The translations under genes were made by a program, and so were the position numbers. The notes under the pieces are model-generated. The model was not told the origin of the DNA. It saw only the letters and a program-made list of their open reading frames with translations, and ran no database searches. This document shows, piece after piece, positions 25,145-32,596 of a stretch of 34,963 nucleotides of DNA. Each line of letters begins with the position of its first letter. The stretch's first letter is position 1. The DNA comes from an uncultured Collinsella sp. GTDB lineage: Bacteria > Actinomycetota > Coriobacteriia > Coriobacteriales > Coriobacteriaceae. The stretch is taken from the NCBI GenBank assembly GCA_958421275.1, contig CATZLI010000012.1:1-34963 (forward strand), in the 5' to 3' direction.

Positions 25145-27598
25145 ATGCTGCAAAAAATCCAACGCTTTGGCGGGGCAATGTTCGCGCCCGCCATGCTGTT
25201 TTCCATATCGGGCCTTATGGTCGGCGTCTCCGCCCTTGCAACGTCTGCGGACATCGTCGGCGACCTCGCCGTATACGGAACCCCTTGGTATGTTTTTTGG
25301 ACCATCATCCAGCGCGGCTCGTGGACGGTCTTTAAACGACTTCCGCTCCTGTTTGCCATCGCACTGCCCATCGGCCTCGCCCAAAAACAACCGGCACGTT
25401 GCTGCCTCGAGGCGCTCGTAGCCTATTTTGCCTATTGCTTCTTTTTGAGCGAGATCATCAAGCTGAGCGGAGACAACCTTGGACTTAAGTACCCGGCGTC
25501 TTTGACCCCCGCTAGCGGCATCACCATCATCGACGGCATCAAAACGCTCGACACCGGCATTATCGGCCCGCTAGCGGTATCGGCAACCGTCGTCGCCATC
25601 CATGACCGCTTCTACGATGCCAAGGTTCCCGATTGGCTCGGCACTTTCTCGGGTTCCTCGCTGGTCTACCTCATCAGCTTTTTTGCCGTGTTCGCCCTTG
25701 CCGCTATCTCGGCCGTCATCGTGCCCTTCGTATACGCAGCGACCGAAACGCTGCGCCACGCGCTTGCGGGCGTCGGTCCCTTTGGCGTAGGCATCTTTGT
25801 GTTTTTGGAGCGAGCACTCGAGCCCATGGGGCTGCACCACCTGCTCTACATGTCAATCTACTACGACAACCTGGTCATTAACGACGGCGTCTACGCCGCG
25901 TGGACCAATTTGCTCCCCATTCTCTCCCATAGCACACGCCCCCTCAACGAGCTTGCACCCTGGGCTGGTTTCACCGCCACCGGCTGGGTCAAGCTCTTTG
26001 GCCTTCCTGCCATCGCCGTGGCGTTCTACACCACCGCCAAGCCCGAACGCCGCGCCGGCCTCAAGGCCATTCTCCTGCCCGCCATCGTCGCCTCGGCGGT
26101 CTGCGGCGTCACCGAACCGCTCGAGTTTCTCTTTATGTTCACCCACCCCGGGCTCTTTTTGCTCTACGCCGTCCTATCTTCCTGCCTTGCCATGACCATG
26201 AACTTCTTTGGCGTCGTCGGCATCTTCTCGGGCGGCTTTATGGAAATGGCCGCCTTCAACTTTATCCCGCTCATGCGGACGCATGCCGGCTCCTATCTTT
26301 TGGCGCTCGGAATCGGACTCATCTTTAGCGCTATCTTCTTTTTGAGTTTTCGAGGTCTTATTCTGACCTTTGACCTTAAAACCCCGGGACGCGAGGACCA
26401 CATCGCCAGCAACACGGCGCTCTCGCGCTTGACGGGAGACGACGTTGACGAAAAGTGCTCATCCGAAACCGGCGCTTCCGGCGGCCAGGCCTCACAAGAT
26501 CACCTGCTCGCCGAGCAGGTTGTGATGCTTCTGGGCGGCGTCTCCAACATTGTGGGCGCAACCAACTGCGCCACGCGGCTGCGCGTCGAAGTCGTGGACC
26601 CTACCATCGTCGCAGACAACGCGGCCTTTGTCGCAGCGGGCGCCAAAGGCCTCATCGTCACCGGCAAGACTGCCCAGGTAATCATCGGCATCTCGGTTCC
26701 CCGCGTCAAAGAGCACTTTGATCGGATTATGGGACTCGAACCGGGTTTTGCACTCGCCACCTCGCCTTCTCATGCTGCCGATGGCGCCAAAAAGTATGGC
26801 AATGTCTGCTTCTTCGACATCGACGGTACGCTCGCCTGGCAAGATCCCAAACTTGCCCAAGAGCTCCCCGAGGGCGAGCGAGACCTCTCCCCCTATCCCA
26901 ACGAGACGGTTGCACAGGCAATTCGCACATTTGTCGCCAACGGCAACAAGGCCTTTATCTGCACGGGGCGCACCCTCAGCTGCATCCATCCTAAGCTGCT
27001 CGAGCTGCCGTGGGCGGGCGTCGTGTGTCTCGCGGGCGGTTACGCCGAACTCGAGGGGCGCATCGTGCGAAATGCAGCCATAAACCCTGGTTTGCTACAG
27101 CGCCTCGCCCCCTATCTCGAGCAATCGGGTGAGGTCATTCGCTTTGAGGGTCTTGATCGCGTCGTGCGCATGAGCGCGGACGCCCCCGAGACGTACGGAT
27201 ACGCCCGTACCGTAGGCGATGCCGTCGCAAAGCTCAAGCATTACAGCGCCTACAAGATCCTCATGTCTACGGAGCTTGCCGACCGCATCGCCCAAGATAA
27301 AGAGATCGAGCCGCTGCTCTGCTTTAACGAACTTGAGCTCGAGGTGACCGAAATCTCGCCCCGCGAGTGCACCAAGCGAACCGGCATCCAGGCCGTGCTT
27401 GGCGCCCTGGGGCCAAACCACGGCACCGTGTACGGCATCGGCGATGCGAGCAACGACGTCGCCCTTATGGAAACGGTCGATGTTGGCATCGCCATGGGCA
27501 ACGCGCCGGACTTCCTCAAGGAAAAGGCCGACTACGTAACTGACAGCTTCGACCACGACGGCGTCGCCACCGCGCTCGAACACTTTGGGCTTATCTAG
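25145..27598 (+). CDS. Three-domain fusion: PTS EIIC-EIIB (glucose/maltose type) and Cof-type HAD phosphatase
   Basis: An 817-residue protein. Residues 1-415 are a glucose-superfamily EIIC membrane domain with about ten helices, opening MLQKIQRFGGAMFAPAMLFS and carrying the sugar-site motif GVTEP (E324). After a short linker comes EIIB with the phosphorylated Cys in NCATRLRVEV (C475). Residues of about 550-817 are a HAD hydrolase of the Cof/IIB type: motif I FFDIDGT (D558, D560), a cap region, and motif IV GDASNDVALM (D767, D771), then VGIAMGNAP. No EIIA is fused, so phosphate must come from a separate EIIA. The logical reading is uptake with phosphorylation followed by dephosphorylation by the same polypeptide, as done in separate proteins for maltose-6'-phosphate in enterococci. 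The HAD may instead act on another sugar phosphate. It is divergent from gntR. Confidence 0.9.
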   Translation: MLQKIQRFGGAMFAPAMLFSISGLMVGVSALATSADIVGDLAVYGTPWYVFWTIIQRGSWTVFKRLPLLFAIALPIGLAQKQPARCCLEALVAYFAYCFFLSEIIKLSGDNLGLKYPASLTPASGITIIDGIKTLDTGIIGPLAVSATVVAIHDRFYDAKVPDWLGTFSGSSLVYLISFFAVFALAAISAVIVPFVYAATETLRHALAGVGPFGVGIFVFLERALEPMGLHHLLYMSIYYDNLVINDGVYAAWTNLLPILSHSTRPLNELAPWAGFTATGWVKLFGLPAIAVAFYTTAKPERRAGLKAILLPAIVASAVCGVTEPLEFLFMFTHPGLFLLYAVLSSCLAMTMNFFGVVGIFSGGFMEMAAFNFIPLMRTHAGSYLLALGIGLIFSAIFFLSFRGLILTFDLKTPGREDHIASNTALSRLTGDDVDEKCSSETGASGGQASQDHLLAEQVVMLLGGVSNIVGATNCATRLRVEVVDPTIVADNAAFVAAGAKGLIVTGKTAQVIIGISVPRVKEHFDRIMGLEPGFALATSPSHAADGAKKYGNVCFFDIDGTLAWQDPKLAQELPEGERDLSPYPNETVAQAIRTFVANGNKAFICTGRTLSCIHPKLLELPWAGVVCLAGGYAELEGRIVRNAAINPGLLQRLAPYLEQSGEVIRFEGLDRVVRMSADAPETYGYARTVGDAVAKLKHYSAYKILMSTELADRIAQDKEIEPLLCFNELELEVTEISPRECTKRTGIQAVLGALGPNHGTVYGIGDASNDVALMETVDVGIAMGNAPDFLKEKADYVTDSFDHDGVATALEHFGLI

Positions 27599-27697
27599 CC
27601 GAGCCCCTTGCCGCGTTTGCAGCCGCAAGACTCAATCTTCTTCAACCGCCGCGCTCGACGCCCTAATGTGGCAATATGTTGTCTGCATAATGCACCG

Positions 27698-28741
27698 ATG
27701 CGACCTTCAGAAAGAATGCGAGAGCCTGTGTCCAGTCCGTTTACCAGCTTTTTAGCCCAGCACTTTGACCAGATCAACGACTATCTGGCCACGTTCTTTG
27801 ACGGACAGGCGACCTCTGCCGATATCGAGCGCTATCTGTACGCCCCGCTTTCGGCATTTACCGCCAATGCCGGCAAGCGCCACCGCCCACTCATCTGCAT
27901 GCTCGCCGCCACCGCAGTGGGCGGCAGCTTTGAGAGCGCCCGCAGCGCCGCGGCGGCCATCGAGCATTTTCAGTCGGGTGCGCTTATCCATGACGACATC
28001 GCCGACAACGGCCAGTTGCGCCGCGGCAAGCCCTGCATGCACCTCACCGAAGGCACGGGCCTTGCCATCAACTGCGGCGACCTGGCACTTACCATGGTCA
28101 CCAAGACGGTTCTCGACGATCCCACGCTTGAGTCAGGCGTAAAGCTGCGCGTACTCCACGAGCTCACCGAGATGATCGTCCGCACCATCGAGGGTCAAGC
28201 GCTCGACCTGGGTTGGGTCCGTGACGGGCGCTTTGATATCTCGGTTGATGACTACCTGGACATGGCGACGCACAAGACCGCGTACTACAGCGGAGCCACG
28301 CCGCTTGCCACCGGAGCCATCATTGGCGGCGGCAGCGAGGAGCAAATTGAGGCGCTGCGCGCCTTTGGCCTGCACACAGGCCTTGCCTTCCAGATCCAAG
28401 ATGATCTGCTCAACTTGATCGGTACCAAGGAGGCCGCCAACAAGGACTTCCGCACCGATATCACCGAGGGCAAGCGCACCCTCATCGCCGTGCATGCCCT
28501 GTCTGACGAGCGTTATCACGACGAGGTTGAAGCAATTCTCTCCTCGGGCACCGAGGACCCCGCGCAACTCGCACGTGCCGTGGAGATCTTCCAGCAGACC
28601 GGCTCGATCGATTTCGCCCACGCCTACGCGCTGGACCTGACCGCCAAAGCCAAGGCCGCCATCGAGGACGTTCCGCTCGACCCGCATGCACGCGAACTGT
28701 TCCTCTCCATGGCAGATTTCTTTGTGGAGCGCCTTAACTAG
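27698..28741 (+). CDS. Polyprenyl diphosphate synthase (IspA/GGPPS/HepPPS class)
   Basis: An all-helical isoprenyl chain-elongating enzyme of 347 residues. The first Asp-rich motif is DDIAD at 99-103 (in ALIHDDIADNGQLRRGKP). The second is QIQDDLLNL, where the last Asp of the usual DDxxD is Asn-Leu, a common variant. GKRHRPLICMLA at the N-terminal side binds isopentenyl diphosphate. Product length is set by residues before the first motif (AAIEHFQSGALI) and cannot be given with certainty; menaquinone side-chain or undecaprenyl precursor synthesis is plausible. ATG 27698 or 27716 may be the start; neither has a strong ribosome site. It follows the PTS gene by about 100 bp, without clear functional linkage. 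Confidence 0.88.
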   Translation: MRPSERMREPVSSPFTSFLAQHFDQINDYLATFFDGQATSADIERYLYAPLSAFTANAGKRHRPLICMLAATAVGGSFESARSAAAAIEHFQSGALIHDDIADNGQLRRGKPCMHLTEGTGLAINCGDLALTMVTKTVLDDPTLESGVKLRVLHELTEMIVRTIEGQALDLGWVRDGRFDISVDDYLDMATHKTAYYSGATPLATGAIIGGGSEEQIEALRAFGLHTGLAFQIQDDLLNLIGTKEAANKDFRTDITEGKRTLIAVHALSDERYHDEVEAILSSGTEDPAQLARAVEIFQQTGSIDFAHAYALDLTAKAKAAIEDVPLDPHARELFLSMADFFVERLN

Positions 28742-28817
28742 CGGGGGTTATAAAACCTGTCAGCAGCGTATTTGGGTACAACTTGCTACACTGTTGAGTG
28801 CATGTTTATGCATCCCT

Positions 28818-28847
28818 TTGCGTTGTCTATCCGACATACGCTAAATA
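28818..28847 (+). promoter_or_regulatory. Possible promoter of the peptidoglycan-binding gene
   Basis: TTGCGT (28818-28823), an 18-bp spacer and TAAATA (28842-28847) lie 31 bp before the start codon at 28879. A good ribosome site (AAAGGGG) follows. Confidence 0.4.
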
Positions 28848-28878
28848 GTACGAATGGTACGCCGAAAGGGGTTCGTTC

Positions 28879-29784
28879 ATGGAACCTATTACAACGGGCA
28901 TGCAGGGAGCAGCCGTCGAGGACGTCCAGTCCCGCCTTCTGCAGCTCGGCTATACAATCGATGACACCGAGGTTGCCGACAAGCGCTTTGGCACCACCAC
29001 CGAACAGGCTGTTGGCACCTTTAGGCTCGATAGTGGCCTTGCTGCTGGCTGTGCCGTCGATATCCCCTGTTGGAGCGCCCTGGTAGACGCCTCGTATAAA
29101 CTGGGCGACCGCACGCTTTATCTGCGCATGCCCAATTTCCATGGCGCCGACGTTCAGGCCCTGCAAAGGGCGCTCAACGTTTTGGGTTTTGCCTGCGGTG
29201 AGGACGACGGCTACTTTGGCCCGCACACCGAGGCCGCTCTGCAGCAGTTCCAAGAAAATGTCGGCCTGTTTGCTGACGGTATGGCGTTCCAGGATACCTA
29301 CGCCTATATCAACCGCCTGCATCACGTGTGGGAGGGCAAGCCCTCGGTTACCGAGGCCGAGTCGCGCATCGGTTTTGCCCGTGCCGCCAACGTGCTCGAG
29401 CGCTTCCAGATTGCCGTCATCGGTGAGGACCCCATCGCACGCAGCGTTGCATCGCGCATGTGGAACATCGCCACGGCGACGACCGACAGCAGCGGCATGA
29501 TGCTTTGCGATTCCGAGGTTCCGACCGACGTGGATCTGGTGCTCGAGATCGCAAGCGATGAGCTGCCCGCAGACGCAGCGCCGCGTGCCACGATCGCCCT
29601 TGCCGAGTGCCATAACCTGGCACAGCGCATCCGCACCGCCAATGTCGCCGCGCAGCAAAAGCCCGCGCGCATCCGCATTGAGCTCACGGGCATGACGCGC
29701 TACAACGGAACCTTCACCGCAAGTGATGCGCAGACACTCGCCGTACGCCTGCTCGACGGCGTTTGCGATGCCCTCGCAGATTAG
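28879..29784 (+). CDS. Peptidoglycan-binding (PG_binding_1) protein with two repeats
   Basis: A 301-residue protein with two PG_binding_1 repeats at the N-terminus. The first is MQGAAVEDVQSRLLQLGYTI with FGTTTEQAVGTFR. The second is GADVQALQRALNVLGFACGE with YFGPHTEAALQQFQ. About 180 residues follow, with an alpha/beta look (FQIAVIGEDPIARSVASRMW, VDLVLEIASDELP, and near the end RIELTGMTRYNGT). The C-terminal part resembles the position of an amidase in related two-repeat proteins, but I see no zinc ligands, so it may be a degenerate or different domain. There is no signal peptide or membrane segment, which is odd for a wall-binding protein. ATG 28879 follows AAAGGGG. tRNA-Gln starts 38 bp downstream. 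Confidence 0.75.
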   Translation: MEPITTGMQGAAVEDVQSRLLQLGYTIDDTEVADKRFGTTTEQAVGTFRLDSGLAAGCAVDIPCWSALVDASYKLGDRTLYLRMPNFHGADVQALQRALNVLGFACGEDDGYFGPHTEAALQQFQENVGLFADGMAFQDTYAYINRLHHVWEGKPSVTEAESRIGFARAANVLERFQIAVIGEDPIARSVASRMWNIATATTDSSGMMLCDSEVPTDVDLVLEIASDELPADAAPRATIALAECHNLAQRIRTANVAAQQKPARIRIELTGMTRYNGTFTASDAQTLAVRLLDGVCDALAD

Positions 29785-29822
29785 GTAAACTAAACGAGTT
29801 GCTTTTGGGCAACACTACACAT

Positions 29823-29897
29823 TGGGACGTAGTTCAACGGTAGAACTCCGGTTTTTGGTGCCGGCTGTTGGGGGTTCGAATCCCTCCGTCCCAGCCA
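29823..29897 (+). tRNA. tRNA-Gln (anticodon UUG), CCA encoded
   Basis: A complete cloverleaf: acceptor TGGGACG with CGTCCCA, D arm GTTC-AACGGTA-GAAC, anticodon arm CCGGT-TTTTGGT-GCCGG with anticodon TTG, T arm with GTTCGAATC, discriminator G and encoded CCA. The U-A first pair of the acceptor is typical of Gln tRNAs. Confidence 0.93.
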
Positions 29898-29906
29898 TTA
29901 AAATTG

Positions 29907-29938
29907 AGCGCCCTGAGCCCATAACGGCCCAGGGCGCT
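29907..29938 (+). terminator. Terminator after tRNA-Gln
   Basis: AGCGCCCTGAGCC (29907-29919) pairs with GGCCCAGGGCGCT (29926-29938) with one mismatch and is followed by TTCTTG. It lies 10 nt past the tRNA end. Confidence 0.8.
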
Positions 29939-30087
29939 TTCTTGTGAGCAAGCGGAGAGATTCGAACCCGCCAGGGTGCGGAGCTGAGGAAACGCGAAGG
30001 CACCCCAAGCCCATTAGGACCAAGAGCGCCTTACATCTAGAAAATATCAGCCCAGTTCCGAAAAGCGAGCCGCCTTCTACAAAGTGC

Positions 30088-30220
30088 CGTGTGGCCCCGA
30101 CGGGCCGGGCATTAAGTTTGTCGCGAGTTCCGCACGCAAAGAAGGCCACTTAATGTGGCCTTCGTCTTGCGCAGGACTGTAGAGCAGCAAACTTAATGCC
30201 CGGCCCGTCGGGGCCGCACG
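30088..30220. repeat. 133-bp nested palindromic element (MITE-like), copy 1
   Basis: The outer arms 30093-30120 and 30188-30215 are perfect 28-bp inverted repeats (left arm begins GGCCCCGACGGGCCGGGC); pairing extends to 33 bp with one wobble. The centre contains a second hairpin, GAAGGCCAC-TTAAT-GTGGCCTTC (30141-30163). The central 80 bp is similar, in reverse orientation, to 34880-34963. There is no ORF. It ends 3 bp from the stop of the minus-strand TOPRIM gene and could serve as its terminator. Confidence 0.75.
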
Positions 30221-30223
30221 TCC

Positions 30224-32413
30224 CTAATTGTTCAGCATGCGGTCGAAGCTTCCCGAGTCGCCATCCCGATAGTCGGCGGTCATCAGAATCTCCTGCGGAA
30301 TGCGCCCGCCCTCGCGCAGCACATTGCGGAACTGCACGCGCGTGACCATGGGCAGATCTTTGATCGTCGCCGCCAGGTTCTGCGGCACGCCCTGGTTGGC
30401 AGCCGCAGGCTCGCACTCTCCGCCAGCCTTCACGCGACGCTTGTGCTCGGCGAGCATGGCACGATACATACCGGCATGCAGGCGAATCTCAACCACATTG
30501 GCGTTACGGGTCTGCTCGACAATGCGCGCACCCTCTCGGTCGATGTCGCCCACGTAGTAGACATAGTTAAAGCGATAGCCGATCTCGGCCAGATAATCAT
30601 CCAATGCGTGCGAAACGCTCGCCTTGCAGCCGCCGCCAAAGATCACGCCACCCACCTTGGTGCCAAAAAGCTTGGCGTGCTTGCGGCCGCGCAGGAGCTT
30701 GACGATCTCGTCATAGGTGTCCAGGTTCTCGACCATAATGAACGGCTTATCGGCGCCCAGCGTAAAGAAACCCGTAAAGTGCACGGGGCGGTTGGGGGCG
30801 ACCTTAATCGCCTGCATGCTGATGCCTTTTTCGGTCATACGCCGAATCAGGCGCTCGCCGTGCTTGCCGTCAAAGGCCTTTTCATCGTTAAAAATCTGGT
30901 AGGCGCGCTGGCGACGCGAAGCGACCGGCGTGTCGGCACCGCGATTCTGCTCAATCCAAGCCTGGATGATCGCGATCTCCTCGGCAATCTTGCGGTTGGA
31001 CATCTCGTTGCGCTGAGTGCGCTGCGGAGCCTTTTTGCCGTCCTTGCCCTCGACCTTAACAATTTGAGTCTGCTGCTCCTTAATCTTGGAGAGCGCCATT
31101 GGCGTAGGAACGACCTTGAGCAGCTGTCTGCCCAGGACACGTGCCAGAGCAAACGCCGAAACCTCGCCATGAGCGGACGGCTCAGGCTGCTGGGCGGCCG
31201 CGTCGTTTGCAGTCGGTTTGGGCTGCGCCTGGGATTTGCGCTTGGAATCTGCCTGAGCTTTGCGCTCTTGCTTTGGCACGGACGAGCTCTTTTGCAAACG
31301 TTCGGGCCTGTCCCCCTTCGCCGGCTGGCGCTTGGGCTGCTCCACCGGGGTCTCAGCCTTCGCATCCTTGCTTTGCGTCGCCGCCTTCTCGGCCGCGGCC
31401 TCGGCATATGAGCCACGGCCGCCACGGTGACGACGGCGGCGGGGCTTGCTCGAAGCGCTCTCCCCTGCCTGCTTATCAGCAGACTGTTGAGCCTTGACCT
31501 CGGTGCCAGCCGCAGACTGCGACTCGGAAGGTTGCGGCTCGCAAGCCACCGGCTCAACGGTTTTCTCGGTTTGTTCGGCCTTATCGGCTTGAGCGGTCGA
31601 AGCCGGCTCGCCCTTCTCCTGACGCTTTACGGGATACGCGCGTCCCGCAAAACCGCGACCGGGACGACACGATCCCGGAGCCCTCTTGGCAGACTCCTCA
31701 ACATCGTCTGCAACCTCGGAAGGCTCTTCAGCCTCATGCGCGACATCCTGCTGCGCAGCCTTAAAGTGAGCACCGCGACGACGCTTGGGCTCTTGGGCCC
31801 CCACGGACTTTTGCTCCTTCGCGGGCTTCTGCGACTCAGCGGCAACCTCGGTCTCAACAGCCTCGGTATCGAGCTCATCCTTTTGAGCCACGGCGCGACG
31901 GAAGCGCTCCTGCTGGGCACGGCGCTGTGCATCGCGCTTGCCGCCCCCGCCAAAGCTGCCGCGACCCGCTTTGGCGGTAAAAGCGCGAACGACGTTCTCA
32001 TCGAGCAGCTCATCGGTATCGATATGCTCGCGCGGGGCCGTTTCCACCGAAGCGGGCACCTCGACAACGTCCTCGACAGCCTCTTCGGCAGTCTCGGCAA
32101 GCTGCTCCTGGACATCACGAATCTCGGCATGAATGGTATAGAACGCCGGGCGTCCGTTAATGCCGCTGCCCTCGATCTTGGTAACGATCTTTGCCGCGAT
32201 GAGTTCGTCGCGCATCGCCTTGGTGTCGCATTCCTTATCGACGGAGCGGAAAATCTGCGCCAGCGCGCTCGACTTGATTTTGAGTGCCTTGCGGCAGAGC
32301 AGGTCGTAGGCAACCAGCTTGGCGCGCTCGGCAGAAAGCGACGTCTGGCTGCTCAGACGCTCAGCCAGGGCATCGACATTATTTTGGTTATCGGAATATA
32401 CCGTCTTGGCCAC
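30224..32413 (-). CDS. JetD/DUF2220-like TOPRIM protein with long disordered linker
   Basis: A 729-residue soluble protein in three parts. Residues 1-110 (TSLSAERAKLVAYDLLCRKA, then MRDELIAAKIVTKIEGSG) look like a winged-helix-type domain. Residues of about 110-430 are low complexity, rich in Ala, Glu, Gln, Lys and Arg, with an RG/Arg-rich patch (SKPRRRRHRGGRGSY), as in RNase E-like nucleic acid-binding proteins. The last 300 resemble the C-terminal part of JetD: YQIFNDEKAFDG, then IMVENLDTY (E562), GVIFGGGCKASVS, and VYYVGDIDREG (D623, D625), the acidic residues of a TOPRIM-type metal site. JetD is the nuclease of Wadjet, but no JetA, B or C genes are near. GTG 32413 is chosen because AAAGGGG precedes it; ATG 32437 lacks a site. 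Function unknown, possibly DNA or RNA cleavage. Confidence 0.6.
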   Translation of the reverse strand: MAKTVYSDNQNNVDALAERLSSQTSLSAERAKLVAYDLLCRKALKIKSSALAQIFRSVDKECDTKAMRDELIAAKIVTKIEGSGINGRPAFYTIHAEIRDVQEQLAETAEEAVEDVVEVPASVETAPREHIDTDELLDENVVRAFTAKAGRGSFGGGGKRDAQRRAQQERFRRAVAQKDELDTEAVETEVAAESQKPAKEQKSVGAQEPKRRRGAHFKAAQQDVAHEAEEPSEVADDVEESAKRAPGSCRPGRGFAGRAYPVKRQEKGEPASTAQADKAEQTEKTVEPVACEPQPSESQSAAGTEVKAQQSADKQAGESASSKPRRRRHRGGRGSYAEAAAEKAATQSKDAKAETPVEQPKRQPAKGDRPERLQKSSSVPKQERKAQADSKRKSQAQPKPTANDAAAQQPEPSAHGEVSAFALARVLGRQLLKVVPTPMALSKIKEQQTQIVKVEGKDGKKAPQRTQRNEMSNRKIAEEIAIIQAWIEQNRGADTPVASRRQRAYQIFNDEKAFDGKHGERLIRRMTEKGISMQAIKVAPNRPVHFTGFFTLGADKPFIMVENLDTYDEIVKLLRGRKHAKLFGTKVGGVIFGGGCKASVSHALDDYLAEIGYRFNYVYYVGDIDREGARIVEQTRNANVVEIRLHAGMYRAMLAEHKRRVKAGGECEPAAANQGVPQNLAATIKDLPMVTRVQFRNVLREGGRIPQEILMTADYRDGDSGSFDRMLNN

Positions 32414-32521
32414 GGGGCCCCTTTCATATGTACACATATACGTCTATATGGTACAACGCGCGAGCCTATCCACGCAAAACATCTGCGAGGACGCCTTTGC
32501 ATCACCCGTTCTCGCAAGAAA

Positions 32522-32557
32522 AAAGACCGGGTCCGCGTCGTTGCGGACCCGGTCTTT
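32522..32557 (-). terminator. Terminator of cstA (bidirectional shape)
   Basis: AAAGACCGGGTCCGC (32522-32536) pairs perfectly with 32543-32557 over a 6-nt loop. On minus it ends in TTTTTTCTTG. It lies 40 bp past the cstA stop and between that gene and the TOPRIM gene start. Confidence 0.9.
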
Positions 32558-32596
32558 CCGAGTCATATGGATGGAGCGGTTAGTCCATCAAGCTGA

